Assembly (NCBI GenBank): GCA_965228975.1 | Contig: OZ245851.1 | Span: forward strand, 1,426,001 to 1,490,000 | Source: JAJFJD01 sp965228975 | Lineage (GTDB): Bacteria > Pseudomonadota > Alphaproteobacteria > UBA8366 | Reading direction: 5' to 3' | Length of the DNA stretch: 64,000 bases | Part shown: piece by piece, positions 54,769-62,871 of the stretch | Layout: every line of letters starts with the position of its first letter | Position numbering within the stretch: the first letter of the stretch is position 1 | Notes under the pieces: model-generated | The model's input: only the letters and a program-made list of their open reading frames with translations | The model's database searches: none | What the model was told of the DNA's origin: nothing | Translations under genes and position numbers: made by a program

Positions 54769-55821
54769 ATGAAGATTTTGACAGCTACCGCTGCGTCGTT
54801 GGCGCTGGCCGGTTTCGCATTTGGCAGTGCGGTCGTCGTGCCGACAGCCGGGGAAGCGGCGACCAAGGCCTGCGAGGGACCGAAGGTCAATTGGCGCTTC
54901 TCGTTCTGGGGTAAGCGCCGTGCGTTTACCGAAGGCATGGAATACGTCACCAAATACGTGTCGGATCAGACATGCGGTAACTTCAACATCAAGCTCTACT
55001 ACGGCGAGCAGTTATCGAAGAGTAAGGAAAACCTCGACAGTATCTCGGTCGGTGCAATCGACGCGACGTCCTTCTGCGCGGCCTATCATCCGGGCAAGAA
55101 CCGTCCGTTGAATGTCTTGGATTTGCCGTTCTTGCCGCTGTCCGACTTCGACGTCATGCGCAAGGTCCATGATGCGGTCTACAAGCATCCCGCATCGAAG
55201 AAGGCATTGGAGAAGTGGAACGCCGTCATTTACATGTCGAACATCCTGCCGCAGTACGAATACATGGGTCGCGGCACGCCGCCGAAATCGGTCGCCGACT
55301 TCAAGGGCAAGCGGTTGCGTGCGCTTGGCGGCATGGGCCGCGCGGCGAAGGCGATCGGTGCCGTGCCGACGACGATGCCGGCCTCGGAAACCTATACGGC
55401 GCTGCAACGTGGAACCGTGGATGCCATCGGTTTTCCCTTCACCTATAGCTTCGCCGCCTACAGGCTGGACGAGGTTGCGGATTGGTACACGACGAATATG
55501 TCGCTCGGTTCGGTGACTTGTCCGACCGTCTTCAACAAGACGGCGTACGAAAAACTTCCGGCCAATTACAAGAAGATCCTCGACGAAGCGGTCCCGGGCG
55601 CCTACGACGCGATGAAGGCCGGCTATGCCGCAAAGGATAAGGAAAACCTCGCCCGGTGGGGCAAGTCGAAGATGAAGGCCATCACGATTCCCGAAAGCGA
55701 GATGGTGCAGTTTCGCAAGATCGGCGGCGAGCCGCTTTGGAAGGCTTGGGTGAAGGAAAACGAAGGCAAGATTCCGGCTCAGGAGTTGCTGGATCTCGTC
55801 CTTAAAACAGCCAAGCAATAG
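54769..55821 (+). CDS. TRAP transporter substrate-binding protein (DctP family), paralogue 2
   Basis: A 350-residue DctP-type protein. The signal peptide is short, K-I-L-T-A-T-A-A-S-L-A-L-A-G-F with cleavage near G-E-A-A. The start at 54769 has GGGAGG upstream; an unrelated 51-residue extension of the longest frame is rejected. It is extremely similar to paralogue 3, including the leader peptide, and conserves both mature cysteines (near residues 35 and 66). As one of three tandem copies it probably supplies the shared permease with another related ligand. The gene is followed by a weak hairpin and has its own leader region. Confidence 0.92.
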   Translation: MKILTATAASLALAGFAFGSAVVVPTAGEAATKACEGPKVNWRFSFWGKRRAFTEGMEYVTKYVSDQTCGNFNIKLYYGEQLSKSKENLDSISVGAIDATSFCAAYHPGKNRPLNVLDLPFLPLSDFDVMRKVHDAVYKHPASKKALEKWNAVIYMSNILPQYEYMGRGTPPKSVADFKGKRLRALGGMGRAAKAIGAVPTTMPASETYTALQRGTVDAIGFPFTYSFAAYRLDEVADWYTTNMSLGSVTCPTVFNKTAYEKLPANYKKILDEAVPGAYDAMKAGYAAKDKENLARWGKSKMKAITIPESEMVQFRKIGGEPLWKAWVKENEGKIPAQELLDLVLKTAKQ

Positions 55822-55896
55822 TTGCGTTGTTCGCTGCGCGAGCCGTCATTCGGACTCGATTTTTCGAGGATCGCAGCGCGATAGCAGTAGTACCGG

Positions 55897-55929
55897 GGAG
55901 GGCGTCCAATTTGGGCCCCTTCCTTTAAT
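55897..55929 (+). terminator. imperfect hairpin after TRAP binding protein 2
   Basis: GGAGGGCGTCC can pair with GGGCCCCTTCC across AATTT with two G-U pairs and one mismatch, followed by TTTAATT. The shape recalls a degraded form of the perfect hairpin after paralogue 1. Confidence 0.55.
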
Positions 55930-56176
55930 TGTTCATGTAATTCAAGGCATAGATTTGATTATGAACTGCTTTCCAATTGTCAACTATCAATAACGGCAAA
56001 ATTTGATCTGACATCATCCCGTAATGTTTGATGCTGGACCAAAACCACGCTAGGCTCCCGTCCTTAAGATGTATGGGCCAATTTATGGACCGTACCAGTG
56101 TCGTCGGACGTTGAAACGCGAACCGACGATTGAGCAATTGCAAATTCCCAAATGTTTAGCAGGGAGGCTGAACACT
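55930..56176. other. AT-rich leader before TRAP binding protein 3, no gene seen
   Basis: Part of a 355-base gap between paralogues 2 and 3. The region 55930-56060 is AT-rich and probably carries a promoter. The ribosome binding site GGGAGG for paralogue 3 lies about ten bases before its ATG. No reading frame beyond the SBP leader is supported. Confidence 0.5.
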
Positions 56177-57229
56177 ATGAAAATGTTGACTGTTACCGCT
56201 GCGTCTTTGGCGCTTGCCGGTTTTGCATTCGCGGGTGCGTCTATCCCGTCGACTGCTGAGGCGGCAACCAAGGCTTGCAACGGACCGAAGGTAAATTGGC
56301 GCCTTTCGCTTTGGGGCAAGCGTCGGGCCTTCACTGAAGGCATGGAGTATGTCGCAAAGCAAGTATCCGAGCAGACCTGCGGCAACTTCAATGTCAAACT
56401 CTACTACGGCGAACAGCTCTCGAAGAGTAAGGAAAACCTCGACAGTATCTCGGTTGGCGCGATCGAAGCCGGCACCTTCTGTGCCGCCTATCATCCCGGT
56501 AAGAACCGGCCGCTGAATGTCCTCGACTTGCCGTTCCTGCCGTTGGCGGACTTCGACGTGATGCGCAAGGTGCACGATGCCGTGTACAGTCATCCGGCGT
56601 CGCAGAAGGCGTTGAATAAATGGAACGCCGTCATCTACATGTCGAACATCCTGCCGCAGTACGAATACATGGGCCGCGGCAAGCCGCCGTCGTCCGTCGC
56701 CGACTTCAAGGGTAAGCGCCTGCGCGCCCTGGGTGGCATGGGCCGTTCGGCCAAGGCCATCGGCGCGGTGCCGACGACCATGCCGGCGTCCGAAACCTAC
56801 ACGGCCCTGCAACGCGGGACCGTGGATGCGATCGGGTTCCCGTTCAGCTACACCTTTGCCGCGTACAAGTTGGATGAAATCTCCGACTGGTACACGACGA
56901 ATATGTCGCTCGGTACGGTGAACTGCCCGACCGTCTTCAATAAGGACGCCTACAACAAGCTTCCGGCCGAATATAAGAAGGTGCTGGATGAAGCGAAGCC
57001 CGGCGCGTATGACGCCATGAAGTCGGCCTATGCGGAGAAGGACAAGGCCAACGTCGCCAAGTGGGCGAAGACGAAGATGAAGGCCGTCAAAATTCCCGAA
57101 TCCGAAATGGCTGAATTCCGCAAGATCGGCGGGAAGCCGCTCTGGGAAGCCTGGGTCAAGGAAAACGAGGGCAAGATTCCCGCCCAAGAATTGCTTGATC
57201 TCGTGCTGAAAACGGCAGCGTCCAGTTAA
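56177..57229 (+). CDS. TRAP transporter substrate-binding protein (DctP family), paralogue 3
   Basis: A 350-residue DctP-type protein with the same leader peptide pattern (K-M-L-T-V-T-A-A-S-L-A-L-A-G-F) and mature architecture as paralogue 2. Differences cluster in the C-terminal helices and surface positions, while the binding-pocket blocks are nearly identical. It lies directly upstream of the permease genes, separated by a perfect UUCG hairpin, so it is the copy most tightly linked to the transporter. The start at 56177 follows GGGAGG. The family takes up C4-dicarboxylates, sialic or sugar acids, or aromatic acids; the ligand is unknown. Confidence 0.93.
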   Translation: MKMLTVTAASLALAGFAFAGASIPSTAEAATKACNGPKVNWRLSLWGKRRAFTEGMEYVAKQVSEQTCGNFNVKLYYGEQLSKSKENLDSISVGAIEAGTFCAAYHPGKNRPLNVLDLPFLPLADFDVMRKVHDAVYSHPASQKALNKWNAVIYMSNILPQYEYMGRGKPPSSVADFKGKRLRALGGMGRSAKAIGAVPTTMPASETYTALQRGTVDAIGFPFSYTFAAYKLDEISDWYTTNMSLGTVNCPTVFNKDAYNKLPAEYKKVLDEAKPGAYDAMKSAYAEKDKANVAKWAKTKMKAVKIPESEMAEFRKIGGKPLWEAWVKENEGKIPAQELLDLVLKTAASS

Positions 57230-57243
57230 CGGAAATACGGTAT

Positions 57244-57279
57244 GAACGCCGGTCCTTCGGGACCGGCGTTCGACCTTTT
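57244..57279 (+). terminator. intercistronic UUCG hairpin between binding protein and TRAP permease
   Basis: GAACGCCGGTCC and its exact complement form a 12-bp stem closed by TTCG, a very stable tetraloop, followed by GACCTTTT. It lies 14 bases after the third binding protein stop and 31 bases before the permease start. It probably stops most transcripts or protects the 3' end, so that binding protein outnumbers permease. Confidence 0.85.
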
Positions 57280-57302
57280 AGTACCAAACAAAGAGAGATG
57301 TC

Positions 57303-57959
57303 ATGGCGATGAATGACGCTGATGACCTCTCCCCAGGGGAGGTAACCCTGTCCAAGTTGGACGAGGGTTTTTTCAAAATCGAGAGTCTCTTCAACTTCAT
57401 AGCGGGGTTGATGATTTTTCTCGTAATGATTCTTGGAGTCGTACAGGTCGTCGGGCGGAGCTTTCTGAACCGTCCGGTACCGTCCTATGTCGACATCATC
57501 GAGATCCTGATGGGTGTGTTCGCGTTTCTCGGTATTGCGTATTGCCAGAAGCTCGGCGGACATGTGCGGATGGAGATCATCATAAAACGGTTCAAAGGCC
57601 GCACTTTCTGGGCCGTAGAAATCTTCGGAACCGTCGTGGTGATCCTGGTGATTTCGGTTCTGCTCTATTACGGGTTCACCCACTTCCTGCGCGCCTATCA
57701 GTTGGGCGACAGCACGATCGACGGCGACTTCATCCTATGGCCCTCGAAACTTCTCGTGCCGGTGGCATTCACGCTGCTGCTGATTCGATTGTTTCTGAAC
57801 CTCGCGGGTTTCATCCGCTTGTACAAGAAGCCGGACGCACAGCCGATCGCCGTACCGATAATCGAGACCGTCGATGATCAGGCGCAGCACGAGATTCACG
57901 TCAGCGGCGCCGACAGGGATGATCCCGAGTTGGCTCCTAGCAAGCAAGGAGCCGAATGA
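57303..57959 (+). CDS. TRAP transporter small permease (DctQ family)
   Basis: A 218-residue inner-membrane protein with four membrane segments (about 30-50, 65-83, 107-130, 150-175), the size of DctQ proteins with a longer acidic C-terminal tail. It carries the family's R-P-V-P-S-Y-V-D-I-I-E and Q-K-L-G-G-H-V-R-M-E-I motifs. Its TGA overlaps the DctM ATG (ATGATG), the usual coupling of the two. The large and small subunits form the sodium-driven membrane part of the TRAP system. Confidence 0.92.
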   Translation: MAMNDADDLSPGEVTLSKLDEGFFKIESLFNFIAGLMIFLVMILGVVQVVGRSFLNRPVPSYVDIIEILMGVFAFLGIAYCQKLGGHVRMEIIIKRFKGRTFWAVEIFGTVVVILVISVLLYYGFTHFLRAYQLGDSTIDGDFILWPSKLLVPVAFTLLLIRLFLNLAGFIRLYKKPDAQPIAVPIIETVDDQAQHEIHVSGADRDDPELAPSKQGAE

Positions 57960-59305
57960 TGGATCAGCTAACCATTGGAATCGTCGGTACCATTGGCTTG
58001 TTGGCGATGGTGTTCGTTGGGGTCCGGGTCTATGCCGCCGCGGCAATGACCGGATTGCTCGGTTGCGTGGCTGTCCTTGCACTCGATGGGAGCGGTGGAT
58101 TCGATCTCGCGCGAGGGTGGAGTGCGGGTGCTGGCATCGTCGGCACGATCCCTCATTCCAAGGCGGTCAACTATGCGCTCAGCGTTCTGCCGATGTTCAT
58201 TCTCATCGGATTTATCGCCTATCACGCCGGATTGACGCATGCGCTGTTCAACGCCGCGCGTGCATGGTTCGGTTGGGTGCCGGGCGGTTTGGCCGTGGCG
58301 ACCGTGTTCGCGACCGCGGGCTTCGCGGCCGTTTCGGGTGCCAGTACGGCCACGGCGGCTGTGTTCAGCCGTGTCGCCATCCCGCATATGCTGCAGAACG
58401 GTTATAGCAAGCAGCTATCCGCCGGCGTGGTTGCCGCGGGCGGTACCTTGGCGTCGCTTATACCGCCCAGCGCTATTCTCGTGATCTACGCGATCATCGT
58501 CGAGCAATCGGTGGGTGCGCTGATCCTGGCGGGCTTCTTGCCGGGCGTGGTGTCGGCGCTGATCTACGCACTTCTGATCATCGGACAGTGCGTGATCGAT
58601 CCGTCGCAAGGAAAGCCGGTGAAATCGCCGCCGATGTTGGAACGGATCAAGACACTGCCGCCGATCATGCCGATCGCGTTGGTCGTCGCGATCATCTTCT
58701 ATTCCATGTATTCCGGTAAGGCGACGCCGACGGAAGCCGGCGCCCTCGGGGCGTTCGTCATCTTCGTGATCGCCGTGTTCCGCGGCATGAAGTGGAACAA
58801 CATGCAGGAAGCGCTGCTGGAGACGGCGAAGCTCACCGTTATGATCTTCGCGCTGATCTGGGGCATCCTGATCTTTGTCCGCTTCCTCGGATTTGCGGGC
58901 TTGCCGCAGGCGTTTGCGGAATGGATCATTTCGTTGCCGCTGCCGCCGGTGGTGGTGATGATCATGATCCTGCTCGGCTATGCGGTCCTCGGCATGTTCA
59001 TGGACGCCATCGGCATGCTGCTGTTGACCCTGCCGGTGGTTTATCCGGCGGTCATCGCGCTCGGCTACGATCCGGTATGGTTCGGGATCATCGTCGTCAA
59101 GATGTGCGAGGTATGTCTGATAACGCCGCCCGTTGGCCTCAACTGTTACGTGGTGCACGCGGTTAGACCGGATATACCACTCGGGGCCGTGTTCCGTGGT
59201 ATCGCGCCGTTCTTCGGTGCGGACGTTGCCACGGTCGCGCTGTTCATCGCGTTCCCGGAAATCGTCACCTGGTTGCCGAGCCTGCTCGGCGCGGGTGCCA
59301 ACTAA
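57956..59305 (+). CDS. TRAP transporter large permease (DctM family)
   Basis: A 449-residue membrane protein with about 12 hydrophobic segments, normal for DctM. Signatures seen are F-A-A-V-S-G-A-S-T-A-T-A-A, P-P-S-A-I-L-V-I-Y-A and the late C-L-I-T-P-P-V-G-L-N-C-Y, the helical-hairpin clamshells that hold sodium and substrate. It starts with two Met codons in an overlap with DctQ. With the upstream binding proteins it forms one complete TRAP transporter. It ends before a long perfect palindrome that serves as a terminator. Confidence 0.94.
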   Translation: MMDQLTIGIVGTIGLLAMVFVGVRVYAAAAMTGLLGCVAVLALDGSGGFDLARGWSAGAGIVGTIPHSKAVNYALSVLPMFILIGFIAYHAGLTHALFNAARAWFGWVPGGLAVATVFATAGFAAVSGASTATAAVFSRVAIPHMLQNGYSKQLSAGVVAAGGTLASLIPPSAILVIYAIIVEQSVGALILAGFLPGVVSALIYALLIIGQCVIDPSQGKPVKSPPMLERIKTLPPIMPIALVVAIIFYSMYSGKATPTEAGALGAFVIFVIAVFRGMKWNNMQEALLETAKLTVMIFALIWGILIFVRFLGFAGLPQAFAEWIISLPLPPVVVMIMILLGYAVLGMFMDAIGMLLLTLPVVYPAVIALGYDPVWFGIIVVKMCEVCLITPPVGLNCYVVHAVRPDIPLGAVFRGIAPFFGADVATVALFIAFPEIVTWLPSLLGAGAN

Positions 59306-59352
59306 GGGCCTCGTTTGAACGACCATATGCGCGTTTGAAGCACGCAAGAATG

Positions 59353-59394
59353 AACCGGGCCCGAACGATCGATCGTTCGGGCCCGGTTTCGTTT
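59353..59394. terminator. 36-base perfect palindrome, bidirectional terminator
   Basis: AACCGGGCCCGAACGATC followed immediately by its exact complement gives 18 bp with no fixed loop, then TTTCGTTTTGT on the plus strand. It lies between the convergent dctM and cheZ genes and can stop both. The central GATCGATC must open into a small loop. Confidence 0.85.
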
Positions 59395-59422
59395 TGTCCT
59401 GGCGCTGCTTTATTTTCGGCGG

Positions 59423-59956
59423 TTATGCGAACAGTTTGTCGATGTCGTCTTGCGAGATTGCCTGACCGGGCAACTGCGGGCCGTTGAGCAGGGCAGCGTC
59501 GCTTTCTTCCGGCTCGGGCTCGGCAAGGCCTTCGACCTCCGCTTCGATCATGTCCCGGCCCATCAGTTCGATCATCGCGTTGACGCGCTCCTCGACGAAG
59601 CGGATGGAACTGATGATCTTGGTGACCCGTTGGCCGGTGATGTCCTGGAAGGTGCATTCTTCCATCGCATTCGTCGCGCGCTCCATCACGGCGTCGCAAA
59701 TTTCATTCGTATCGCCGTCCTTCGAATTATCCTGGAGTTGTCCGACGAGATCGGCGATCCCTTCGAGATTCTGCAGGATATTATGCGTCGCGGAATCGGT
59801 GTGTTGCGTGATGGCATCGAGATGATCGGACATATTCCGGAAATTACTGTCCGGATCGCCCTTGTTGATGCGTGCGATCTCAATCCGGAACCGTTTGATG
59901 TACTGGGCCAGGTTGCGGATTTCGCTTTCGAGACGACTGTCGGCCTTCTGGGACAT
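59423..59956 (-). CDS. cheZ: chemotaxis protein phosphatase CheZ
   Basis: A 177-residue helical protein. The catalytic motif F-Q-D105-I-T-G-Q109-R has the Asp and Gln that act on CheY phosphate (D143 and Q147 in E. coli). The C-terminal I-S-Q-D-D-I-D-K-L-F-A is the CheY-binding peptide. The protein forms a long dimeric hairpin and ends the flagellar signal. No che or fli genes are adjacent, so in this genome cheZ seems to be unlinked to the main chemotaxis operon, at least on this side. CheZ in alphaproteobacteria is limited to a few orders, which supports the taxonomic guess. Confidence 0.92.
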   Translation of the reverse strand: MSQKADSRLESEIRNLAQYIKRFRIEIARINKGDPDSNFRNMSDHLDAITQHTDSATHNILQNLEGIADLVGQLQDNSKDGDTNEICDAVMERATNAMEECTFQDITGQRVTKIISSIRFVEERVNAMIELMGRDMIEAEVEGLAEPEPEESDAALLNGPQLPGQAISQDDIDKLFA

Positions 59957-60256
59957 GATGCTTAGTTCTTCGGTAGTTCAAACAATCCGGATTCGTCGGG
60001 TCTCCGGGCATGCCAATCTATGCAAGGGAAGAGTTAAATTGGGGTTAAGTGAATTAATTATTTAATTACAATAGGTTAAATCATATAATTTAGAGACGAA
60101 TTATCGCAAATGCCTACAACTTGGCCAAAGTCGCCTATTTGCCACCCGCAGCGAAACCCTCCCGGTTATCTGGGACCCGCGGCCGGGCGACCCTTTGTCC
60201 GGCCGGCGGATTCCTGCTAAGTAGGGCCGCTTTCGGCTTGCGCAGGAGAGGACGGT
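59957..60256. other. divergent intergenic region between cheZ and a cupin gene
   Basis: Three hundred bases with an AT-rich stretch at about 60030-60115 likely holding both promoters. The stretch before ATG 60257 has a GGAGAGG ribosome binding site. No further gene or RNA seen. Confidence 0.5.
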
Positions 60257-60652
60257 ATGAGCGACGGGCAATACAGGTCGTTGATTCGGAATGAGGGCGA
60301 TATCACGCCTTATATTCCGCCCGGGCATGAAGGGACCGTCAATTACCGTCTGGTGGACAAGGACTTCTGCGGTGCGTTCGAAATGAACCTCGGCATCGTG
60401 CAGCCCGGCGGCGAAGCGTCGCCGCATCTGCACGAAGACGAACATCAGATCGTCTATATCCTGGAGGGCACGGCGGACGTCGTCTTGGGCGACGACCCGG
60501 CGGTCGAATGCGGCCCCGGCACCGTTGTCCGGATTCCGCCGAAGGTTCTTCATGCCGTGTACACGAAAGGCGATACGCCGCTGCGGGCGTTGGTGCTTTA
60601 TAGCCCGCCCTTGGGACCGCGGGACGAACGCCCCGTGCCGGATTCGTCGTAG
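60257..60652 (+). CDS. single-domain cupin protein
   Basis: A 131-residue cupin with motif 1 S-P-H-L-H-E-D-E-H-Q-I-V-Y-I-L-E-G (two His and a Glu/His pair) and motif 2 P-P-K-V-L-H-A-V-Y. The intact set of ligands suggests a metal site. The protein is unrelated in detail to the two other cupins here (33579 and 50670). GGAGAGG leads its ATG. It is followed 114 bases later by a CaiB-type CoA-transferase gene on the same strand. Substrate unknown. Confidence 0.87.
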   Translation: MSDGQYRSLIRNEGDITPYIPPGHEGTVNYRLVDKDFCGAFEMNLGIVQPGGEASPHLHEDEHQIVYILEGTADVVLGDDPAVECGPGTVVRIPPKVLHAVYTKGDTPLRALVLYSPPLGPRDERPVPDSS

Positions 60653-60766
60653 CGAATGCGGTCCGGCAGGTCGTGTTGGGCCACTCGAAAACCCTACCAA
60701 ACATTGGCGCGCCGGCATCCCTCCAGTGCATTGCCGCCAACGCCAGCCACTTGGAGTAATAACTAG

Positions 60767-61975
60767 ATGAGCGACAATAACGGTTCCGCCGGCGCCCTTG
60801 CCGGCGTCAAGGTGGTGGACCTGACACGCGTGCTGGGAGGACCCTATTGCACCCAGATTCTGGCGGATCATGGGGCCGAGGTCCTCAAGGTCGAGCCGCC
60901 GCAAGGCGATGAGGTCCGTGACTGGGGCCCGCCGTTCCATGAGGGGGACGCGTCCTATTTCGTCGGGGTCAACCGCAACAAGCGGTCGATCGGTCTCGAC
61001 CTTACGGTGCCCGAGGGACGCGAGGTTCTATTTCGGCTGTTGGAAGACGCCGACGTCCTGATCGAGAACCTGAAGACCGGTACGATGGAAAAATGGGGCC
61101 TCGGTTATGAAGAGGTCCTGAAAGCCAGGTTTCCGAAGCTGATTCATTGCCGTATCAGCGGGTACGGCGCGGATGGGCCGCTCGGCGGTTTCCCCGGCTA
61201 CGATGCGATCGTGCAGGCGATGGCCGGCTGGTTCAGCGTGAACGGCGCACCCGACGCTGGTCCGACACGGGTCGGGCTGGCAATGGTCGATATGGGGACG
61301 GGCCTCTATAGCGCGATTGGAATCTTGATGGCGTTGCAGGAGCGGCACCGGTCCGGTCATGGGCAATTTATCGATATGACCCTATATGACTGCGCGGTCT
61401 CGCTGATGCATCCGCATGTCCCGAACTACTACATGTCCGGCACCACGCCCGGGCTGACGGGCAATCAACACACCAATGTCGTGCCTTATGACCGGTACCA
61501 TACGAAGACGGTCGATATCTTTATCGGTGCCGGCAACAACCGCGCCTTCCAACGGCTCTGCACGGTGCTCGGCAAGCCCGAACTCGCCGACGATCCGAAG
61601 TTCGCCGACAACGGCCTGCGCGTGAGCAATAAGGAAGAGATCACGCAGTTGATCACGGGCCTGTTGGCCGACCGCGACGGCGAAGAGGTCTGTCAGCAAC
61701 TCTTGAAGTCCGGGGTTCCGGCCGGGCCGGTGCTCGATACCGCCCAGGTCATGGCGAGCGACCACACCAAACACCGCAAGATGGCTGTGGAACTGGACGG
61801 CTGGTACCAAATGACCGGCATTCCGATCAAGTTCTCCCGCACGCCGGGCGAAGTGCGCACCGCGCCGCCGAAATTCGGCGTTCATGGTCGGGATATCCTC
61901 ACCGCGCATGGATTCGACGAGTCGGAGATTGCTAAGCTGTCGGACGCGGGCGTGTTGGTGGAGAAGCGCCGGTAA
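60767..61975 (+). CDS. CaiB/BaiF family (class III) CoA-transferase
   Basis: A 402-residue enzyme with the catalytic Asp D175 in A-M-V-D-M-G-T-G, the CoA-binding V-V-D-L-T-R-V-L-G-G-P start, and the G-Y-G-x-D-G-P turn. Class III transferases pass CoA between carboxylic acids (formyl, carnitine, succinyl, aromatic acids) by a mixed anhydride on the Asp. The substrate is unknown. Its TAA overlaps the ATG of a 46-residue frame that looks like the remains of an acyl-CoA dehydrogenase, suggesting that a catabolic operon was once longer. Confidence 0.92.
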   Translation: MSDNNGSAGALAGVKVVDLTRVLGGPYCTQILADHGAEVLKVEPPQGDEVRDWGPPFHEGDASYFVGVNRNKRSIGLDLTVPEGREVLFRLLEDADVLIENLKTGTMEKWGLGYEEVLKARFPKLIHCRISGYGADGPLGGFPGYDAIVQAMAGWFSVNGAPDAGPTRVGLAMVDMGTGLYSAIGILMALQERHRSGHGQFIDMTLYDCAVSLMHPHVPNYYMSGTTPGLTGNQHTNVVPYDRYHTKTVDIFIGAGNNRAFQRLCTVLGKPELADDPKFADNGLRVSNKEEITQLITGLLADRDGEEVCQQLLKSGVPAGPVLDTAQVMASDHTKHRKMAVELDGWYQMTGIPIKFSRTPGEVRTAPPKFGVHGRDILTAHGFDESEIAKLSDAGVLVEKRR

Positions 61976-62115
61976 TGACAACGCCGGTGCCGCCTCGGAG
62001 ATTATCTGGGAACCTTCAGCCGGAGACCCGAGGGAGGAACTTCTTTGATACCGATACGGCGCTGCGGTCGTCCTTGTCGCTGAGCGAGTTATCCGCCCGC
62101 CTCGAAGGCCGCTGA
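61975..62115 (+). pseudogene. probable N-terminal remnant of an acyl-CoA dehydrogenase
   Basis: A 46-codon frame starts at an ATG overlapping the CaiB stop (TAATG). It reads P-P-R-R-L-S-G-N-L-Q-P-E-T-R-G-R-N-F-F-D then D-T-A-L-R-S, like the opening of long acyl-CoA dehydrogenases of the AidB/FadE9 kind (T-R-G-x-N-x-x-x-x-D-x-x-L-R), and then stops. The body of the enzyme is missing. It could instead be a small unrelated gene. The resemblance is from memory, so moderate to low confidence. Confidence 0.4.
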
Positions 62116-62140
62116 TGATAGCTTATTTGTTTTAGGGTGA

Positions 62141-62179
62141 ACGGCCGCCGGCAGGGCCTCGGGAAATGCCGGCGGCCGT
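62141..62179. terminator. GC-rich 13-bp hairpin between convergent genes
   Basis: ACGGCCGCCGGCA at 62141-62153 pairs perfectly with TGCCGGCGGCCGT at 62167-62179 around a 13-base loop. There is no T run on either side, so it may be a rho-aided or weak terminator. It lies between the CaiB operon and the His-rich protein gene, both pointing at it. Confidence 0.5.
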
Positions 62180-62189
62180 CCGCGCGGAG

Positions 62190-62789
62190 CTATGGCAAGA
62201 TTTCCCACGCCCCGTCAGGTTGTTGGCAGGCGGTACCGTAGGCGTCCTCGGTCTTGCCGCCGATCTTGATTTTCTGTTGAAATTCCCGGCAATGGCGTCC
62301 GGAGCTGCTGGTGCCTTCGCGCACCACACGGACCGAGCCGCTTACCGTTTCGTCGTTCCAATGGATCGTCTCGCCGACCGGCGCCGTCGTCGCGGTAACC
62401 TGAGCGCTTTCATGCCGCCGCTGCTGCGCCACGGACAAGCGGTTGAGGGAAACAAGCGTAATCGCCGTGAAACCTAGCCAGCGGTAGGCACGCGCGTCGT
62501 CATGGTAATGGGCATATCCGCGATAGCGGTGACCGTGCCGGCGCACGACCCAGACATTCTTGTAACGGCGGCGCGGCGCGACGACGACCACGCGCTTATG
62601 CGCATGTCGATGTTTGTGGGCATGGCGGCGGTGATCCACCGTGTGTACCCATGGCGTTCGGTCATGGCGGCGAAAAGCGTCGCCATCCGCATAAGGCCCT
62701 GCCGCGGCGCTTGCCGTAATCAGTGCGGCGAGCGCCGCTCCCGCGGCAACCGCCGGCAGGACCGATCCGTTCTGTCGATTGCGCCGCAT
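62190..62789 (-). CDS. secreted His/Arg-rich protein with surface-antigen-like C-terminal domain
   Basis: A 199-residue protein. Residues 1-30 are a signal peptide. Residues about 38-95 are very rich in His and Arg (H-R-R-H-A-H-K-H-R-H-A-H-K-R), a likely metal- or polyanion-binding segment. A possible membrane segment lies at about 104-117 (L-G-F-T-A-I-T-L-V-S-L). The C-terminal 60 residues carry G-R-H-C-R-E-F-Q-Q-K-I-K-I-G-G and A-C-Q-Q-P-D-G-A-W-E-I, the pattern of the 17-kDa surface antigen / RT0821-Lpp0805 family, with two Cys likely in a disulfide. It neighbours a Spy-like protein and an OmpR-type regulator, suggesting envelope or metal stress. Confidence 0.78.
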   Translation of the reverse strand: MRRNRQNGSVLPAVAAGAALAALITASAAAGPYADGDAFRRHDRTPWVHTVDHRRHAHKHRHAHKRVVVVAPRRRYKNVWVVRRHGHRYRGYAHYHDDARAYRWLGFTAITLVSLNRLSVAQQRRHESAQVTATTAPVGETIHWNDETVSGSVRVVREGTSSSGRHCREFQQKIKIGGKTEDAYGTACQQPDGAWEILP

Positions 62790-62871
62790 GAGTCAAGCTC
62801 CTGAAAAAATCCGGTATAGGCACGGTTGGGTGGTGGTGTGCCTATACCGGGTGGGGAAAGTGCGTTCGGTC

